A stretch of 64,000 bases of DNA, from positions 2,448,501 to 2,512,500 of the forward strand of contig NZ_CP016538.2 of assembly GCF_001687625.2 (NCBI RefSeq), written 5' to 3'. The notes under the pieces are model-generated. The model made no database searches and was not told where the DNA came from. It saw only the letters and a program-made list of their open reading frames with translations. Origin of the DNA: Planococcus maritimus (GTDB taxonomy: Bacteria; Bacillota; Bacilli; Bacillales_A; Planococcaceae). The position numbers were made by a program, and so were the translations under genes. This document shows, piece after piece, positions 1-9,935 of this stretch (the first letter of the stretch is position 1; every line of letters begins with the position of its first letter).

Positions 1-389
1 GCTTTTAATAAACTCCCTCCTTTAATATGTGCAAATTGAATATCTATAGTGGGCGGCAGTTCTTGACTATTATAACTTTGACTCCCGGTACCTATGTGCA
101 AATTATTTATTTTCACGACTTTATCATGTGTTCCTTTTATTTCTAGGTTCCCCCATGTAGTTAGAGAAAAGCCATTCCCATCGATTACGACTCCTTCTTC
201 AATTGTTAATTTCTTTCCTTCTGCCAGTTGAAGATCCTTTGACAAATAATAAGGTGATTTATCAGTGGTTAGTACTGTATTAGTTTTAATAATTCCCCCT
301 AAAGAGGTTCCAATCTCATCGGCTTGCACTTTTGGCAATAAAATATTCAAGAATAAAATAGCTACTATTAAAAATGACAGTTTCTTCAT
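1..389 (-). CDS. Secreted cell-surface protein, truncated by window edge
   Basis: The reading frame opens at an ATG whose complement is at 387-389, behind a GGAGG ribosome binding site, and runs off the left edge without a stop, giving about 129 codons. The N-terminus is a clear signal peptide: two lysines, a long hydrophobic run, and a likely cut after VQA at residue 23. The mature part has segments such as LTIEEGVVIDGNGFSL and NLEIKGTHDKV, which look like coils of a right-handed beta-helix surface protein. I infer a secreted or wall-associated protein; the function is unknown. It ends the polysaccharide region but points away from galU. Confidence 0.75.
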   Translation of the reverse strand, partial: MKKLSFLIVAILFLNILLPKVQADEIGTSLGGIIKTNTVLTTDKSPYYLSKDLQLAEGKKLTIEEGVVIDGNGFSLTTWGNLEIKGTHDKVVKINNLHIGTGSQSYNSQELPPTIDIQFAHIKGGSLLK

Positions 390-727
390 ACTTACCTCCG
401 ACATTATATTTACTTTAAATTTTAGCTCTTTACGTTGATGATCATCAACGTAAGGAATATTATTCCATCGAAACTTTGAATTCTAACTTTCAACTTTATA
501 ATTGAATTTTACTAATTAACTTTAAACTGCTCCCCTTTCTACTGAATCTATTTTAATTCAATAAATAAAACTAAATTACTATATAAATGTAAAATACTTA
601 GTTATTATATCATCATAAATTACATTATAGTACATTTTTAAACTTATTATTTACTATTATATTTTTAATAGATAAATCAAAGCAAACGAATAATCGTGTG
701 CTTTTCCTTTAACGAATTATTAATAAA
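390..727. other. AT-rich intergenic region without a gene
   Basis: About 340 bases of strongly AT-rich sequence lie between the start of the secreted protein gene and the terminator behind galU. No frame with a ribosome binding site was seen. The only clear structure is the 24-bp palindrome at 430-453. The region presumably carries the promoter of the secreted protein gene. Confidence 0.5.
430..453. promoter_or_regulatory. Perfect 24-bp palindrome, possible operator
   Basis: The 24 bases are their own reverse complement, with arms beginning TTACGTTGATGA and no loop. It lies about 40 bp upstream of the truncated secreted protein gene. There is no T-run, so it does not look like a terminator. 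A dimeric regulator binding site is the simplest reading, but no regulator can be assigned. Confidence 0.45.
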
Positions 728-768
728 AAGAGTTGAAGACAACAAGGAGCTTGTTATCTTCAACTCTT
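728..768 (-). terminator. Rho-independent terminator of galU
   Basis: A long stem pairs AAGAGTTGAAGA with TCTTCAACTCTT, with a second inner stem (AACAAG/CTTGTT). On the minus strand it is followed by a T-rich run. It starts a few bases after the galU stop. Confidence 0.85.
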
Positions 769-771
769 AAT

Positions 772-1653
772 TTAATTTACTTTTTGTTTAACTTCTTTTA
801 ATTTCTTCTCAAACAACTCCAGCAATTGATCTTTCAATTCTGGACGTTGCAATGCAAACTCAATCGTCGTTTCAATAAAGCCAAACTTCTCTCCAACATC
901 AAAACGTCTACCTTCAAATTCGTAGGCATAGACTGCTTGTTTTTCGTTAAGCTGTTGGATAGCATCTGTTAACTGGATTTCTCCACCAGCCCCGAGTTCA
1001 TGCTTCTCTAGGAATTGGAAGATTTCAGGAGTTAACACATAACGGCCCATGATAGCGTAGTTTGACGGTGCTGTACCAAGTGCTGGTTTCTCTACAAATT
1101 TGTTTACAGCAATTAGTTTATTATCCACTGAAATTGGATCAATAATGCCATAGCGATTCGTTTGATCTTCCGCTACTTGCTGAACACCGATGATGCTGTT
1201 TTGAGTTTGTTCATACTGGTTCATCAATTGAGCAAGGCATGGCTCAGAGTGCTCTACAATGTCATCGCCAAGCAATACTGCAAACGGCTCGTCACCGATG
1301 AACTTACGTGCCGACCAGATGGCATGGCCAAGGCCAAGCGGTTGTTTTTGACGGATGTAATGGATTTCTACATTTGATGTTTGCAACACAGAATCGAGCA
1401 TATCCATTTTTCCTTTTTTCATCAAAGTGTCTTCCAGTTCGAATGCATGATCGAAGTGGTCTTCAATTGAGCGTTTATGTTTGCCGGTAACGATAATAAT
1501 ATCTTCTATTCCGGAAGCAATTGCTTCTTCAACTATATATTGAATTGTTGGTTTATCAACAATTGGTAGCATCTCTTTCGGCATAGCTTTTGTCGCTGGC
1601 AAGAAACGTGTTCCGAGACCTGCCGCTGGAATTATGGCCTTTTTCACTTTCAT
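772..1653 (-). CDS. galU: UTP-glucose-1-phosphate uridylyltransferase
   Basis: It makes UDP-glucose from UTP and glucose 1-phosphate in the cytoplasm, the precursor used by the UDP-glucose dehydrogenase gene just upstream. The 293-residue product has the nucleotide-binding motif [19 protein letters not shown] near the N-terminus, the VEKP motif in the middle and GEIQLTDAI, all typical of bacterial GalU. The longer frame begins at 1716, but the ATG at 1653 has an AGAAGG ribosome binding site and fits the family start ([12 protein letters not shown]). A terminator separates it from the upstream epimerase, so it is transcribed from its own promoter. Confidence 0.95.
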   Translation of the reverse strand: MKVKKAIIPAAGLGTRFLPATKAMPKEMLPIVDKPTIQYIVEEAIASGIEDIIIVTGKHKRSIEDHFDHAFELEDTLMKKGKMDMLDSVLQTSNVEIHYIRQKQPLGLGHAIWSARKFIGDEPFAVLLGDDIVEHSEPCLAQLMNQYEQTQNSIIGVQQVAEDQTNRYGIIDPISVDNKLIAVNKFVEKPALGTAPSNYAIMGRYVLTPEIFQFLEKHELGAGGEIQLTDAIQQLNEKQAVYAYEFEGRRFDVGEKFGFIETTIEFALQRPELKDQLLELFEKKLKEVKQKVN

Positions 1654-1727
1654 CTTTGCACCTTCTAAGCATTTATTTACAGATATAAGCTGTATACTCT
1701 TTATAAATAATTTCATAAGATGTAAAA

Positions 1728-1736
1728 ATTATACCA
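1728..1736 (-). promoter_or_regulatory. Extended -10 promoter element of galU
   Basis: On the minus strand the sequence reads TGGTATAAT, a perfect extended -10 box, about 75 bases before the galU ATG. A poor -35 (TTACAT) lies 17 bp further upstream, which suits an extended -10 promoter. It lies downstream of the terminator of the capsule operon. Confidence 0.6.
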
Positions 1737-1803
1737 TTTCTCCAAGTATGATGTAACTAGAAAAGTTAAGAATATACCGAGGTATTTTTTACTATATAAT
1801 TTC

Positions 1804-1840
1804 AAAATCCCTCACCTTTTTTAAAAAGATGAGGGATTTT
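1804..1840 (-). terminator. Terminator at the end of the polysaccharide operon
   Basis: AAAATCCCTCA pairs with TGAGGGATTTT, with a T-run on the minus strand. It directly follows the stop of the UDP-glucuronate epimerase gene and closes the long operon before galU. Confidence 0.9.
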
Positions 1841-2884
1841 TTATACTTTTGTCTTTTTCACATCATAGTATTGGCAGTACCAATCTACAAACTTTTGTAA
1901 TCCTTCTTCAATCGATGTAGTCGGTTTAAATCCGACTGCTTTTTGCAATTGATCGGTGGATGCATACGTAGCAGGTACATCCCCAGGTTTAATCGGTTCG
2001 AATTTCTTTTTGAACTCAGCGCTTTCACCAAGTGTATTACTTAACGCCTTTTCTAACGCCCCGATAAACGTCATCAGTTTCTCAGGATTGTTGTTACCGA
2101 TATTGAATACTTTGTGCGCTACTTGATCATCTGCAGATGGTGGGTTAGAAAGAAGGCGTTCAATCCCCTCTACAATATCATCAATGTAAGTGAAGTCACG
2201 GTACAAATCATTATCAAAATCACCGTTATTGTAGATTTTTATTTCTTCCCCATTAAAGAACTTATCGGTAAACCCGAAATATGCCATATCAGGTCTACCC
2301 ATTGGTCCATAAACAGTAAAGAACCTTAGCCCAGTAGATGGGAATTTATAAAGGTGGCTATACGTGTGAGCCATGAGTTCATTTGATTTCTTAGTTGAAG
2401 CATACAGCGAAACCGGTTGATCAACAAAATCAGTTTCCTCGAAAGGCACCTTTTTATTAGCGCCATAAACGGAGCTTGAAGAAGCATATAGTAAATGTTC
2501 TACTGGGTAGTGCCTGCAAGCCTCAAGGATGTTATAAAAGCCAATAATATTACTTTGAATATAAGCATCAGGATTTTCAATGGAGTATCTTACACCTGCT
2601 TGAGCAGCTAAATTAATGACAATCTCCGGCTTGTATTCATCGAAAATCTGCATTAGTGCCTCTTTATTAGAAATGTCACTCTTTAAAAAAGTAAAATTCC
2701 TATAAGGAGCCAATATTTCAAGACGCTGTTCTTTCAATTTCACATCGTAATAATCATTCATATTATCCAGACCGATTACTTTGCAGCCTTTATCAAGTAA
2801 CCGCTTGGATAAATAGTGGCCAATAAACCCAGCAGCACCTGTGATCAGATAAGTCTTATCCACGTTTAGAGGATTGTAGTTCAC
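1841..2884 (-). CDS. UDP-glucuronate 4-epimerase (NAD-dependent SDR)
   Basis: It probably turns UDP-glucuronate, made by the adjacent dehydrogenase, into UDP-galacturonate for the polysaccharide. It has the Rossmann motif TGAAGFIG, the SSSSVYG segment, the YASTK catalytic Tyr-Lys pair, and the DLYRDFTYIDDIVEGI and KPGDVPATYAST segments typical of CapI-type epimerases. The best start is a GTG at 2884: an AGGAGG box ends 7 bases before it, whereas the first possible codon at 2902 overlaps that box. It overlaps the end of ugd by 29 bp, so translation is probably coupled. Confidence 0.88.
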   Translation of the reverse strand: MNYNPLNVDKTYLITGAAGFIGHYLSKRLLDKGCKVIGLDNMNDYYDVKLKEQRLEILAPYRNFTFLKSDISNKEALMQIFDEYKPEIVINLAAQAGVRYSIENPDAYIQSNIIGFYNILEACRHYPVEHLLYASSSSVYGANKKVPFEETDFVDQPVSLYASTKKSNELMAHTYSHLYKFPSTGLRFFTVYGPMGRPDMAYFGFTDKFFNGEEIKIYNNGDFDNDLYRDFTYIDDIVEGIERLLSNPPSADDQVAHKVFNIGNNNPEKLMTFIGALEKALSNTLGESAEFKKKFEPIKPGDVPATYASTDQLQKAVGFKPTTSIEEGLQKFVDWYCQYYDVKKTKV

Positions 2885-4235
2885 GTTCTCTCGCCTCCTC
2901 ACGACTCACTCTCTTAGCTGATGGACGTCCAACTGAGTGATACTCAACACCTGCATCTACCATTTGTTCTACTTCATGTAAATTTCGTCCATCGTAAACT
3001 AACGGTGTCCGCATCAATAGCTTAAATGCCTCTGGTTGAACAGCCCTTATTTCGCCCCACTCAGTAAAGATAAAGCATACATTCGCATCTTGTAGCGCAG
3101 CTTCAGCGTTCGTTACATATGTGATATTTCCTTTGCCATTCGGCCCTTCTGGATATACCTTAGCAAAGTTATCCGCACCAATCGGATCGTACGCATAGAT
3201 GTCTGCACCTTGTTCCAATAGCAATGGAACGTTTTCAAGAGAAGGAGCTTCTCTCAAATCGTCAGTTCCGGGTTTGAATGTCAATCCTAAAACTGCTACT
3301 TTCAAACCGTTCAAAGTGATAAGGCGTTTACTGGCTTTTTTATAAAGAAGTGTCTTTTGGTCTTTATTGACATCAATAGCTGCTTTAATCGTTTTTAAAT
3401 CATAGCCATTTTGAGTAGCCAGATATTCAAGGGCTTTTGTGTCTTTAGGAAAACAAGATCCACCATAGCCAATTCCCGCGTTCAAGAACTTACTTCCGAT
3501 ACGGTCATCGAAGCTCATGCCTTCTGCAACATCTTGAATATCCGCCCCTACTAACTCACAAAGATTTGCAATATCATTCATATATGAGATTTTTAATGCC
3601 AGGAAGTCATTTGAAGCATATTTAATCATCTCTGCTGAACGTCTGTTTACAGCAACAACGGGCAAGTTAAATGGTTTATAGATGTCTTTAAGCAAGTTCT
3701 CTGCCCATTCGCTTTCAGTTCCAATAACAATTCGTTTAGCATACAGCGTGTCATGAACGGCGGATCCTTGAGCCAAAAACTCAGGATTTGATGCAACTTC
3801 AACACGTACATCGTTAACTAAGAAATCACTGATAAACTGCTCAACTTTATCATTTGTACCTACAGGAACAGTTGACTTAACAACTACTAAACAATCTTGC
3901 TCAACATTTTCAGCAATTTGTCTTGCTACTGTCGCTATGAAAGAAAGATTTGCAGAACCGTCTTTATTTTCTGGAGTGCCGACGCCAATAAATACTGCAT
4001 CAGCAGCTTTATAAGCAGCTTTGAAGTCTGTAGTGTAATCGATTCTTCCAGCAGCGTAATTTTTTTGCATTAGTTCTTCTAAATTTTTCTCATAAATTGG
4101 TGATACACCAGATTGCATAAGTTTTACTTTTGTGTTATCTATATCTACGCAAGTCACTTTATGACCCATTTCCGCAAAACAGACTCCAGCGACTAATCCG
4201 ACATAGCCTGTTCCAGCTACTGAGATATTAAACAT
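2856..4235 (-). CDS. ugd: UDP-glucose 6-dehydrogenase
   Basis: It oxidises UDP-glucose twice with NAD+ to UDP-glucuronate. The 459-residue product has the N-terminal GTGYVGLVAGVCFAE dinucleotide-binding motif, the catalytic cysteine in GYGGSCFPKDTKAL near residue 260, and the C-terminal substrate domain with VLGLTFKPGTDDLREAPS. Length and motifs match the family. It lies between the flippase and the epimerase gene, overlapping the latter. GalU feeds it and the epimerase uses its product, so the polymer probably contains a uronic acid. Confidence 0.95.
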   Translation of the reverse strand: MFNISVAGTGYVGLVAGVCFAEMGHKVTCVDIDNTKVKLMQSGVSPIYEKNLEELMQKNYAAGRIDYTTDFKAAYKAADAVFIGVGTPENKDGSANLSFIATVARQIAENVEQDCLVVVKSTVPVGTNDKVEQFISDFLVNDVRVEVASNPEFLAQGSAVHDTLYAKRIVIGTESEWAENLLKDIYKPFNLPVVAVNRRSAEMIKYASNDFLALKISYMNDIANLCELVGADIQDVAEGMSFDDRIGSKFLNAGIGYGGSCFPKDTKALEYLATQNGYDLKTIKAAIDVNKDQKTLLYKKASKRLITLNGLKVAVLGLTFKPGTDDLREAPSLENVPLLLEQGADIYAYDPIGADNFAKVYPEGPNGKGNITYVTNAEAALQDANVCFIFTEWGEIRAVQPEAFKLLMRTPLVYDGRNLHEVEQMVDAGVEYHSVGRPSAKRVSREEARERELQSSKRG

Positions 4236-4249
4236 AAAATCCCCCCCTA

Positions 4250-5515
4250 TTAAAGTTTTAATGAATTATTTATCCTTATTTTTTTTATTATAAATACCAG
4301 AATAATTGTTAATGTCAATTCGGCTATAAAGTTGGCTACGGCGACTCCATACACCCCCCATAAAAGCCCAAAAATAATATTGAATAAAACTAAAGCAATA
4401 AGACTATATTTAAACGCCGTGCTATATTCTTTTTGATGTCCACTTGCTACTACTATTTGGATTCCAAGAAAGTTATTAAGTATACTCATGATCATCCAAC
4501 TACTTAAAGGTATTAATAATAAAGCGTATGTCACATATTCGGTACCGAAAACTAAATTTGTCACTTCTTTAGAATAAAAAATCAAAACTATAGCAATTAA
4601 AGTTGCAAATGGAAGTGTGATTTTACCAATTCTTTCTACTACTTTAATGCCTTTGTCAAAAGATTCATCATATATTTTACTTACATATGGATATATAACA
4701 ACACCAATTGGCGCAAATAACATAACTATAATTAAAGGTATTTTTTGCATTGCAGCGAAAATCCCTACATCACTATCGGTGCTAATAAAACCTAGTATAG
4801 TAATACTAAAAGTACTAAAGATCCGTGACATAGCAGAAGTTGTGAATATATGCCAACCTTCATTGAATTCATTTTTCACTTCAAAAAAATTTGGTATTTT
4901 ATATTTTATTTTGAGTTTTTTTGCAATTATTATAGTACTTATTATTCCATTAATTAAAAAAGTTATAGAATATACTGCACAATATACATATAAATCGTTT
5001 GGATTTTTAACGAATAGGAATATGAAGATTAATGAGAAAGTTCTTGCAATCACATTAATAATAGTAATGTATTTCATATCTTGTATTCCTTGGAATAGCC
5101 AAGTTTGTTGCAATGAAGTACCTATCACTAGAATATATAAAATTATCATACTAATAAACTGAGTTTGGTTTATGTTAAATATAGACGAAATAATAATCAT
5201 AAGCACAAAAGTAATAATACAAAGTATGATTTTGCTGGTTGTTATCGCACTATAAATTTTTTCTATCTCTTCCTTGTTTTTAGCAGTAGCTATTTTTCTA
5301 GATCCAGTAAGATTAAATCCATACTCAACAATAACTTGAAAATATCCTATGATATTTAACGAAAAAGAAAAACTGCCATATACACTTGCCCCTAAAATTC
5401 TAGTTAAGTAAGGTATAGTCAGTAAAGGTAATAATGTATTAAATAGCTGCAACAGATAGAGCCACATTCCATTTTTCATTAACGTAGAAGAAAAAAACTT
5501 TTTAAGTTTAAACAT
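4250..5515 (-). CDS. Wzx-type oligosaccharide flippase
   Basis: A 421-residue, highly hydrophobic protein with many membrane segments, starting with an amphipathic region and WLYLLQLFNTLLPLLTIPYLTRILGA, the typical opening of the polysaccharide synthase/Wzx family of MATE-like flippases. It would move lipid-linked repeat units across the membrane to the polymerase encoded at 6870. The start has a GAGGT box about 11 bases upstream. The gene is AT-rich like the rest of the core, unlike ugd just downstream. Confidence 0.88.
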   Translation of the reverse strand: MFKLKKFFSSTLMKNGMWLYLLQLFNTLLPLLTIPYLTRILGASVYGSFSFSLNIIGYFQVIVEYGFNLTGSRKIATAKNKEEIEKIYSAITTSKIILCIITFVLMIIISSIFNINQTQFISMIILYILVIGTSLQQTWLFQGIQDMKYITIINVIARTFSLIFIFLFVKNPNDLYVYCAVYSITFLINGIISTIIIAKKLKIKYKIPNFFEVKNEFNEGWHIFTTSAMSRIFSTFSITILGFISTDSDVGIFAAMQKIPLIIVMLFAPIGVVIYPYVSKIYDESFDKGIKVVERIGKITLPFATLIAIVLIFYSKEVTNLVFGTEYVTYALLLIPLSSWMIMSILNNFLGIQIVVASGHQKEYSTAFKYSLIALVLFNIIFGLLWGVYGVAVANFIAELTLTIILVFIIKKIRINNSLKL

Positions 5516-5641
5516 ATTTAATTATACCTCACGCTCTTCATTACAAGAAATCCACTTATGATATATATGATTATTTATTTTTCCAAATTATCACTTTACA
5601 AAAAAATATACTAAAGATAATATCCTGTTTTTAAAGCAAAA

Positions 5642-6781
5642 TTAAGAATCAACAATTTCATTAATTATTTTTTTTATTCGATTATTTACATTCGTATCGT
5701 TGTAAAATTTTTTCGAATTAAATGACATATCAGTATATTCATTTTCTATTTTTGCTATAGCATCAACAATAGAGTCTTCATCAAATTTTTCTACACAAAC
5801 TCCGCTGTTAGTTGATCTAAAAATATTTGAAAGACCAGGAATATCATTGCCTATCATGGGTATGCCAAACATAGAATATTCATAAATTTTATTCGGCGCA
5901 CAGTATAGAGCATTCAATTTGGAGTAACCATTTTTCACCGGCACGTATGACATAACACCTATAAATGCATGACTAGTTATTTCTAAGTGCAGTGGGGCAG
6001 AAACATATGGTATAAAGAAATAGTTATCGCTATTGATATGCTCATAGATATCTTCGCTGCCTGACATAACTACAAAAGCATATTCATTTCCTAGTCGATC
6101 AACAGCTTTTATTAAGTTTTCTAATGGGCGCTCTCCACCTAAATTCCCTTGATATAATATTATTTTTCTTCCTTTTATTTTCTCTATTGTCAAGTTTGCG
6201 GTCTTGTCAGTAATTGATGAATATTTTCGTATTTCTTTTTTTTGATATGGTTTATTGGGAAATACCACGGGCAATTTTTCTAAGTCCCACCAAATCTTAG
6301 AAATATGACTTCTATTGTATTCTGCTTGAATAACACACAAAGCACTTTGAGCATACTTTTTCATATTAACTGAAATAATAGGAATTTTATGATGATAGTA
6401 TACTTCTTTACTCAACTCAAACATATGTAGCACATATTTTCTTTCTAATAATTTTCTGCCTAAATGTTTTAATGTAGCGTCTGAAAACACCCATAAAACA
6501 GAAGATTCATCATATATCAAATCAATTTCTTTCCATATTTCTTTTTTTAATTTGATAAGTTTTGATAATTTATCTAATTGATTTTTAGGGGTTTCAAAAT
6601 TCGCTTTAATATTTATCACTTTAATTTTTCTCACATCACAAATATTTTTAACTTCTTCAGTGATATCGGTTGTACATAATACGACTTCATACCCAAAATC
6701 ACTTAAAGTTTGTAATACCGCCATCGCAGGTGGATATTTATGAATCGGACCGACATGTACTAAAATAAATTTCAATCTCAT
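5642..6781 (-). CDS. Glycosyltransferase (GT-B fold, GT4-like)
   Basis: A roughly 379-residue soluble protein. The N-terminal domain has KFILVHVGPIHKYPPAMAVL and a GYEVVLCTTD strand. The C-terminal nucleotide-binding domain has ILYQGNLGGERPLENLIKAV and the acidic segment NKIYEYSMFGIPMIGNDIPG, which matches the donor-binding E-x7-E region of GT-B enzymes. It probably adds one sugar to the lipid-linked repeat unit in the cytoplasm; donor and acceptor cannot be read from the sequence. The ATG at 6781 follows an AAAGG box closely; a TTG just before it is less likely. Confidence 0.75.
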   Translation of the reverse strand: MRLKFILVHVGPIHKYPPAMAVLQTLSDFGYEVVLCTTDITEEVKNICDVRKIKVINIKANFETPKNQLDKLSKLIKLKKEIWKEIDLIYDESSVLWVFSDATLKHLGRKLLERKYVLHMFELSKEVYYHHKIPIISVNMKKYAQSALCVIQAEYNRSHISKIWWDLEKLPVVFPNKPYQKKEIRKYSSITDKTANLTIEKIKGRKIILYQGNLGGERPLENLIKAVDRLGNEYAFVVMSGSEDIYEHINSDNYFFIPYVSAPLHLEITSHAFIGVMSYVPVKNGYSKLNALYCAPNKIYEYSMFGIPMIGNDIPGLSNIFRSTNSGVCVEKFDEDSIVDAIAKIENEYTDMSFNSKKFYNDTNVNNRIKKIINEIVDS

Positions 6782-6869
6782 CAACCTTTCACAATTTGAA
6801 AATATATGAACTCAGTTATCTCATATGACCATGTTTATTTGACCCATCTTCAATATTATTACACTATAT

Positions 6870-7955
6870 TTACTTAAAAAGAATATTTTCATATAAAATA
6901 TTCCAACTTTGCTGAATTCCAAAGATAAAAAATGCTAGAAGAAATACTAGAAGTAAAAAATACCTAATGCTACTCCTAAAAGAATAAATTATTCGAGGCA
7001 ACATATAAATTAAAGCAAATATAAAAATTTCGTTAAACCTATAAATATATACGTAAACTCCAGAAGCAATATTGATTGTTAACAAAATAATAATCATGTT
7101 GGTGAAATATCGATCTGTGCTGGAGAAGTTTTTTATTTTTTTTGTGAAAGTTAAAATAAAAAAATAAACAGTAACAAAAGTTATTATTCGCAGAACATTT
7201 ACACCTTGTATTTCTTCGCCATTAATTTGATATAAATAATGTGCGTAAGGCGTTTTAGGAAGAATAAAGTTTGCTATGCTATTAAATCCAAACATAAATA
7301 ATATAGAAATCATTATCCATATTGGAGTACCTTTAGTAAAAAATTTTTTTGTTAATACAAAATATAGAGGTAACATCACCCATGCGCTGAAATGTATACC
7401 ACTTGCAATAAACACTACAAATAGATATTTCCAAAATTTTCTTTCTATCGCAAATCGGAAACTTTGAAGTAATATAGCGCTTGCTAAAACAGTAGTTGTT
7501 CCATTCATTTGAAAAATAAAAACTCCAACTGTTATATATAAGAAAATCCCCACCCAAAAAGGTTTCACATACTTCCTTATTGCATATACATATAAAAAAT
7601 TTGTTATAAAAGCATAAGTAAAAACCCAAATTTGAGAACTTTTAAAAACGTTTGCTAAAGTCCAATCTAGAACGTATCGCAACCACTCGAACGAATTTAC
7701 ATTTAACAAAGAAAAGCGAGTGCCTATCAACATGTCAAATGTTCTTCTATAAGTTAATTCATCACTCTGTCGATAGTGTTCGATAGATATAGTAGCAGTA
7801 TCTCTTAACCCAGTAATAACTAAAAAAATTATTACTGTATAAATCATCACCATAGTGTATTCTTTACGTTTAGAGTTCTTACTTTTCATCATTAATTCGT
7901 GAATTACTAATATTGGCATAACTAATATTAAAGCTACTAAATAGGCTATTATCAT
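6870..7955 (-). CDS. EpsG/Wzy-type polysaccharide polymerase
   Basis: A 361-residue integral membrane protein with many hydrophobic segments. The N-terminal part has FLVITGLRDTATISIEHYRQSDELTYRRTFDML, where the GLRD motif and the following acidic loop are typical of EpsG family proteins. It is the only polymerase candidate in the cluster. It would join flipped repeat units on the outer face of the membrane. It lies between glycosyltransferase genes, the usual setting. Sequence identity in this family is low, so the family call is firmer than the precise linkage. Confidence 0.78.
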   Translation of the reverse strand: MIIAYLVALILVMPILVIHELMMKSKNSKRKEYTMVMIYTVIIFLVITGLRDTATISIEHYRQSDELTYRRTFDMLIGTRFSLLNVNSFEWLRYVLDWTLANVFKSSQIWVFTYAFITNFLYVYAIRKYVKPFWVGIFLYITVGVFIFQMNGTTTVLASAILLQSFRFAIERKFWKYLFVVFIASGIHFSAWVMLPLYFVLTKKFFTKGTPIWIMISILFMFGFNSIANFILPKTPYAHYLYQINGEEIQGVNVLRIITFVTVYFFILTFTKKIKNFSSTDRYFTNMIIILLTINIASGVYVYIYRFNEIFIFALIYMLPRIIYSFRSSIRYFLLLVFLLAFFIFGIQQSWNILYENILFK

Positions 7956-7988
7956 AGAATCTCCTCTTATATTTTTACTATGAAACTT

Positions 7989-8879
7989 TTACCTATTATA
8001 CTTTTTATCCCAATACTTATATAATAGGTATCCAAATGGGATATTTACTAAGAAAAATATTTTCATTGGGGATTCTTTGTACATTTCAAATACACTCATC
8101 TTTGCGAAAAAACCATAGCAAATAAATAACCACATTTTTTTTATCCTTATAAGCCAATTAAATTCTTTTGATAAAACAACCTTTGCTGCAAACATGCCTC
8201 CCAAAGGATTTCTTATCCTCATATTCTTACCTGATTTTGTAAGTCCATCTTCTTCATATTCAAAAATATATATAACCTTATTAACAAATAACATATTTTT
8301 TTCTTTTGCTATAGTACACCAAATAGAACCTTCCCCTACAAAAGTTTCACCTTTAAAAACTGGAAAAGGATATTTTCTCAATACAGATGTTACCCAAACT
8401 TCTGCTTTTTCGGTAAGATCCCTTCTATTAATCCTTACATCAATGAAGTTTCCTACGAATTTATCCTTTGGAAACCTACTTCCACTTATGTTCCCATTTT
8501 TATAACCTTTCAAAAAACTTACACCACATAAATCTAGATTTCTAAATGGCAACCAGTTTTCATGAACTAACTCAATTGCATCATTTGTTAATATATCATC
8601 GCTATCGACGATCATGGTAAGCTCTGATTTTATAAGTTTTATTCCTTCATTATGAGCGGTATGTTTACCGCCATTTTCTTTGTAAACATATGTAATTGAA
8701 AATTTATCAGTTTTAAAACTTTTTACAATTTCTTGTGTGTTATCATTACTTCCATCATCTATTATTAACCAATTAAAATCATAATTTCTTTGGTTTAACA
8801 AACTTTCAAACAGATCGGGCAACTTATGAGCCCTATTATAAGTAGGAGTTAAAACAGTTACCAATATTTCCCCTGACAT
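7989..8879 (-). CDS. Glycosyltransferase family 2
   Basis: A 296-residue protein whose N-terminal half is a GT-A domain: VTVLTPTYNRAHKLPDLFESLL, then IIDDGSNDNT, then MIVDSDDILT, which holds the DxD-like metal-binding residues. The second half, with several hydrophobic stretches (WLFICYGFFAKM, IFFLVNIPFGYLLY), is probably membrane-associated. It would transfer a nucleotide-activated sugar onto the lipid-linked unit. An AGGTGG box lies before the ATG. It follows the next GT2 gene with an 11-bp gap, so both belong to one transcript. Confidence 0.88.
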   Translation of the reverse strand: MSGEILVTVLTPTYNRAHKLPDLFESLLNQRNYDFNWLIIDDGSNDNTQEIVKSFKTDKFSITYVYKENGGKHTAHNEGIKLIKSELTMIVDSDDILTNDAIELVHENWLPFRNLDLCGVSFLKGYKNGNISGSRFPKDKFVGNFIDVRINRRDLTEKAEVWVTSVLRKYPFPVFKGETFVGEGSIWCTIAKEKNMLFVNKVIYIFEYEEDGLTKSGKNMRIRNPLGGMFAAKVVLSKEFNWLIRIKKMWLFICYGFFAKMSVFEMYKESPMKIFFLVNIPFGYLLYKYWDKKYNR

Positions 8880-8890
8880 TATTAACCACC

Positions 8891-9877
8891 TTAATTGATT
8901 TTTCTATTATGCAAGTAATAGTTCAATATTTTACATGTATTATTAAATCCAACCAACTTATTTAAAAATTTTATCATTTTACTACGCGGTTTTTTTCTAT
9001 AATTCAAAATCCAAATAAGACTTTTAATTTCTGACAAATACTTGACTCGAACGCTTTTTTTATAATCAAAAAAAGTAGCGAGCAAAACTTCATATTCATA
9101 TCCAATCATATTATAGAAGTAAAATTGTTCTTCTTTGTCTATTTCTTTATTAACAATTTCAACCCAAGTATTTAATATGTATAAATAGTCAATAATTCTC
9201 TTTTCACTAATACTTCTAGAAGCTGAATTTTCTAAAATTCTATAACAATAAAAATCTCCATTATAGGTCGTGAAACTATCTGCTACTCGCATCAAATTAA
9301 AAAACCAATCTATATCCTCTGCTAGAAGACCATTTTTAAAGTATATTTTTTTTTCTGAAAACATTTTTTTATTTATTACTTTTAAGCAGGCACTCACTGC
9401 CACTTTGTTTTGTAATGATATATATTTTAATAAATCTCTTCTTGTAAGATAATCAAATTTATACCCTTTAAATTCTGTTAAGCTTCCATCTTTTTTAACA
9501 ATTGCATAATTTAAAAACATTACATCTATCTCTTCATGACTAGATAATTTCGCTGCAATTTCACTTAAGCATCCGTCGATCCAAAAATCGTCACTATCTA
9601 AAAACATAATGTATTCACCTTTAGATTTTTCTATACCAACATTTCTTGCTGTTGCTGCTCCCCCATTACTAAGATGAACGGTTTTTACTCTAGAATTTGT
9701 TCTTGAATATTCCTCACATATTACGCCGCTGCCATCAGATGATCCATCATTAACTAAAATTAGCTCAAAATCATCGTATTCTTGGTTTAAGACACTATTT
9801 ATGCAAGTTTTTAAATATTTTTCTGTATTGAAAACCGGAATTATCACTGAAATTTTTGGAATGAGATTATTTTGCAT
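8891..9877 (-). CDS. Glycosyltransferase family 2
   Basis: A 328-residue GT-A protein with ISVIIPVFNTEKYLKTCINSVLNQ, ILVNDGSSDGSG, ARNVGIEKSKGEYIMFLDSDD (the DxD site) and EDIDWFFNLM, a full set of GT2 motifs like those of capsule transferases. I start it at the ATG at 9877, with GGAG seven bases upstream; an in-frame TTG four codons earlier overlaps that box. It belongs to the AT-rich core of the cluster. The transferred sugar cannot be told. Confidence 0.9.
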   Translation of the reverse strand: MQNNLIPKISVIIPVFNTEKYLKTCINSVLNQEYDDFELILVNDGSSDGSGVICEEYSRTNSRVKTVHLSNGGAATARNVGIEKSKGEYIMFLDSDDFWIDGCLSEIAAKLSSHEEIDVMFLNYAIVKKDGSLTEFKGYKFDYLTRRDLLKYISLQNKVAVSACLKVINKKMFSEKKIYFKNGLLAEDIDWFFNLMRVADSFTTYNGDFYCYRILENSASRSISEKRIIDYLYILNTWVEIVNKEIDKEEQFYFYNMIGYEYEVLLATFFDYKKSVRVKYLSEIKSLIWILNYRKKPRSKMIKFLNKLVGFNNTCKILNYYLHNRKIN

Positions 9878-9935
9878 TTTTTTCTCCAATCAACTTAAAT
9901 ATCATAAAATGAAATAACTGAAAAAATTTCTCTAG

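Noticed and set aside
4617-5162. 181-codon plus-strand frame
   Set aside because: Antisense of the flippase; the hydrophobic composition follows from the AT-rich membrane protein gene.
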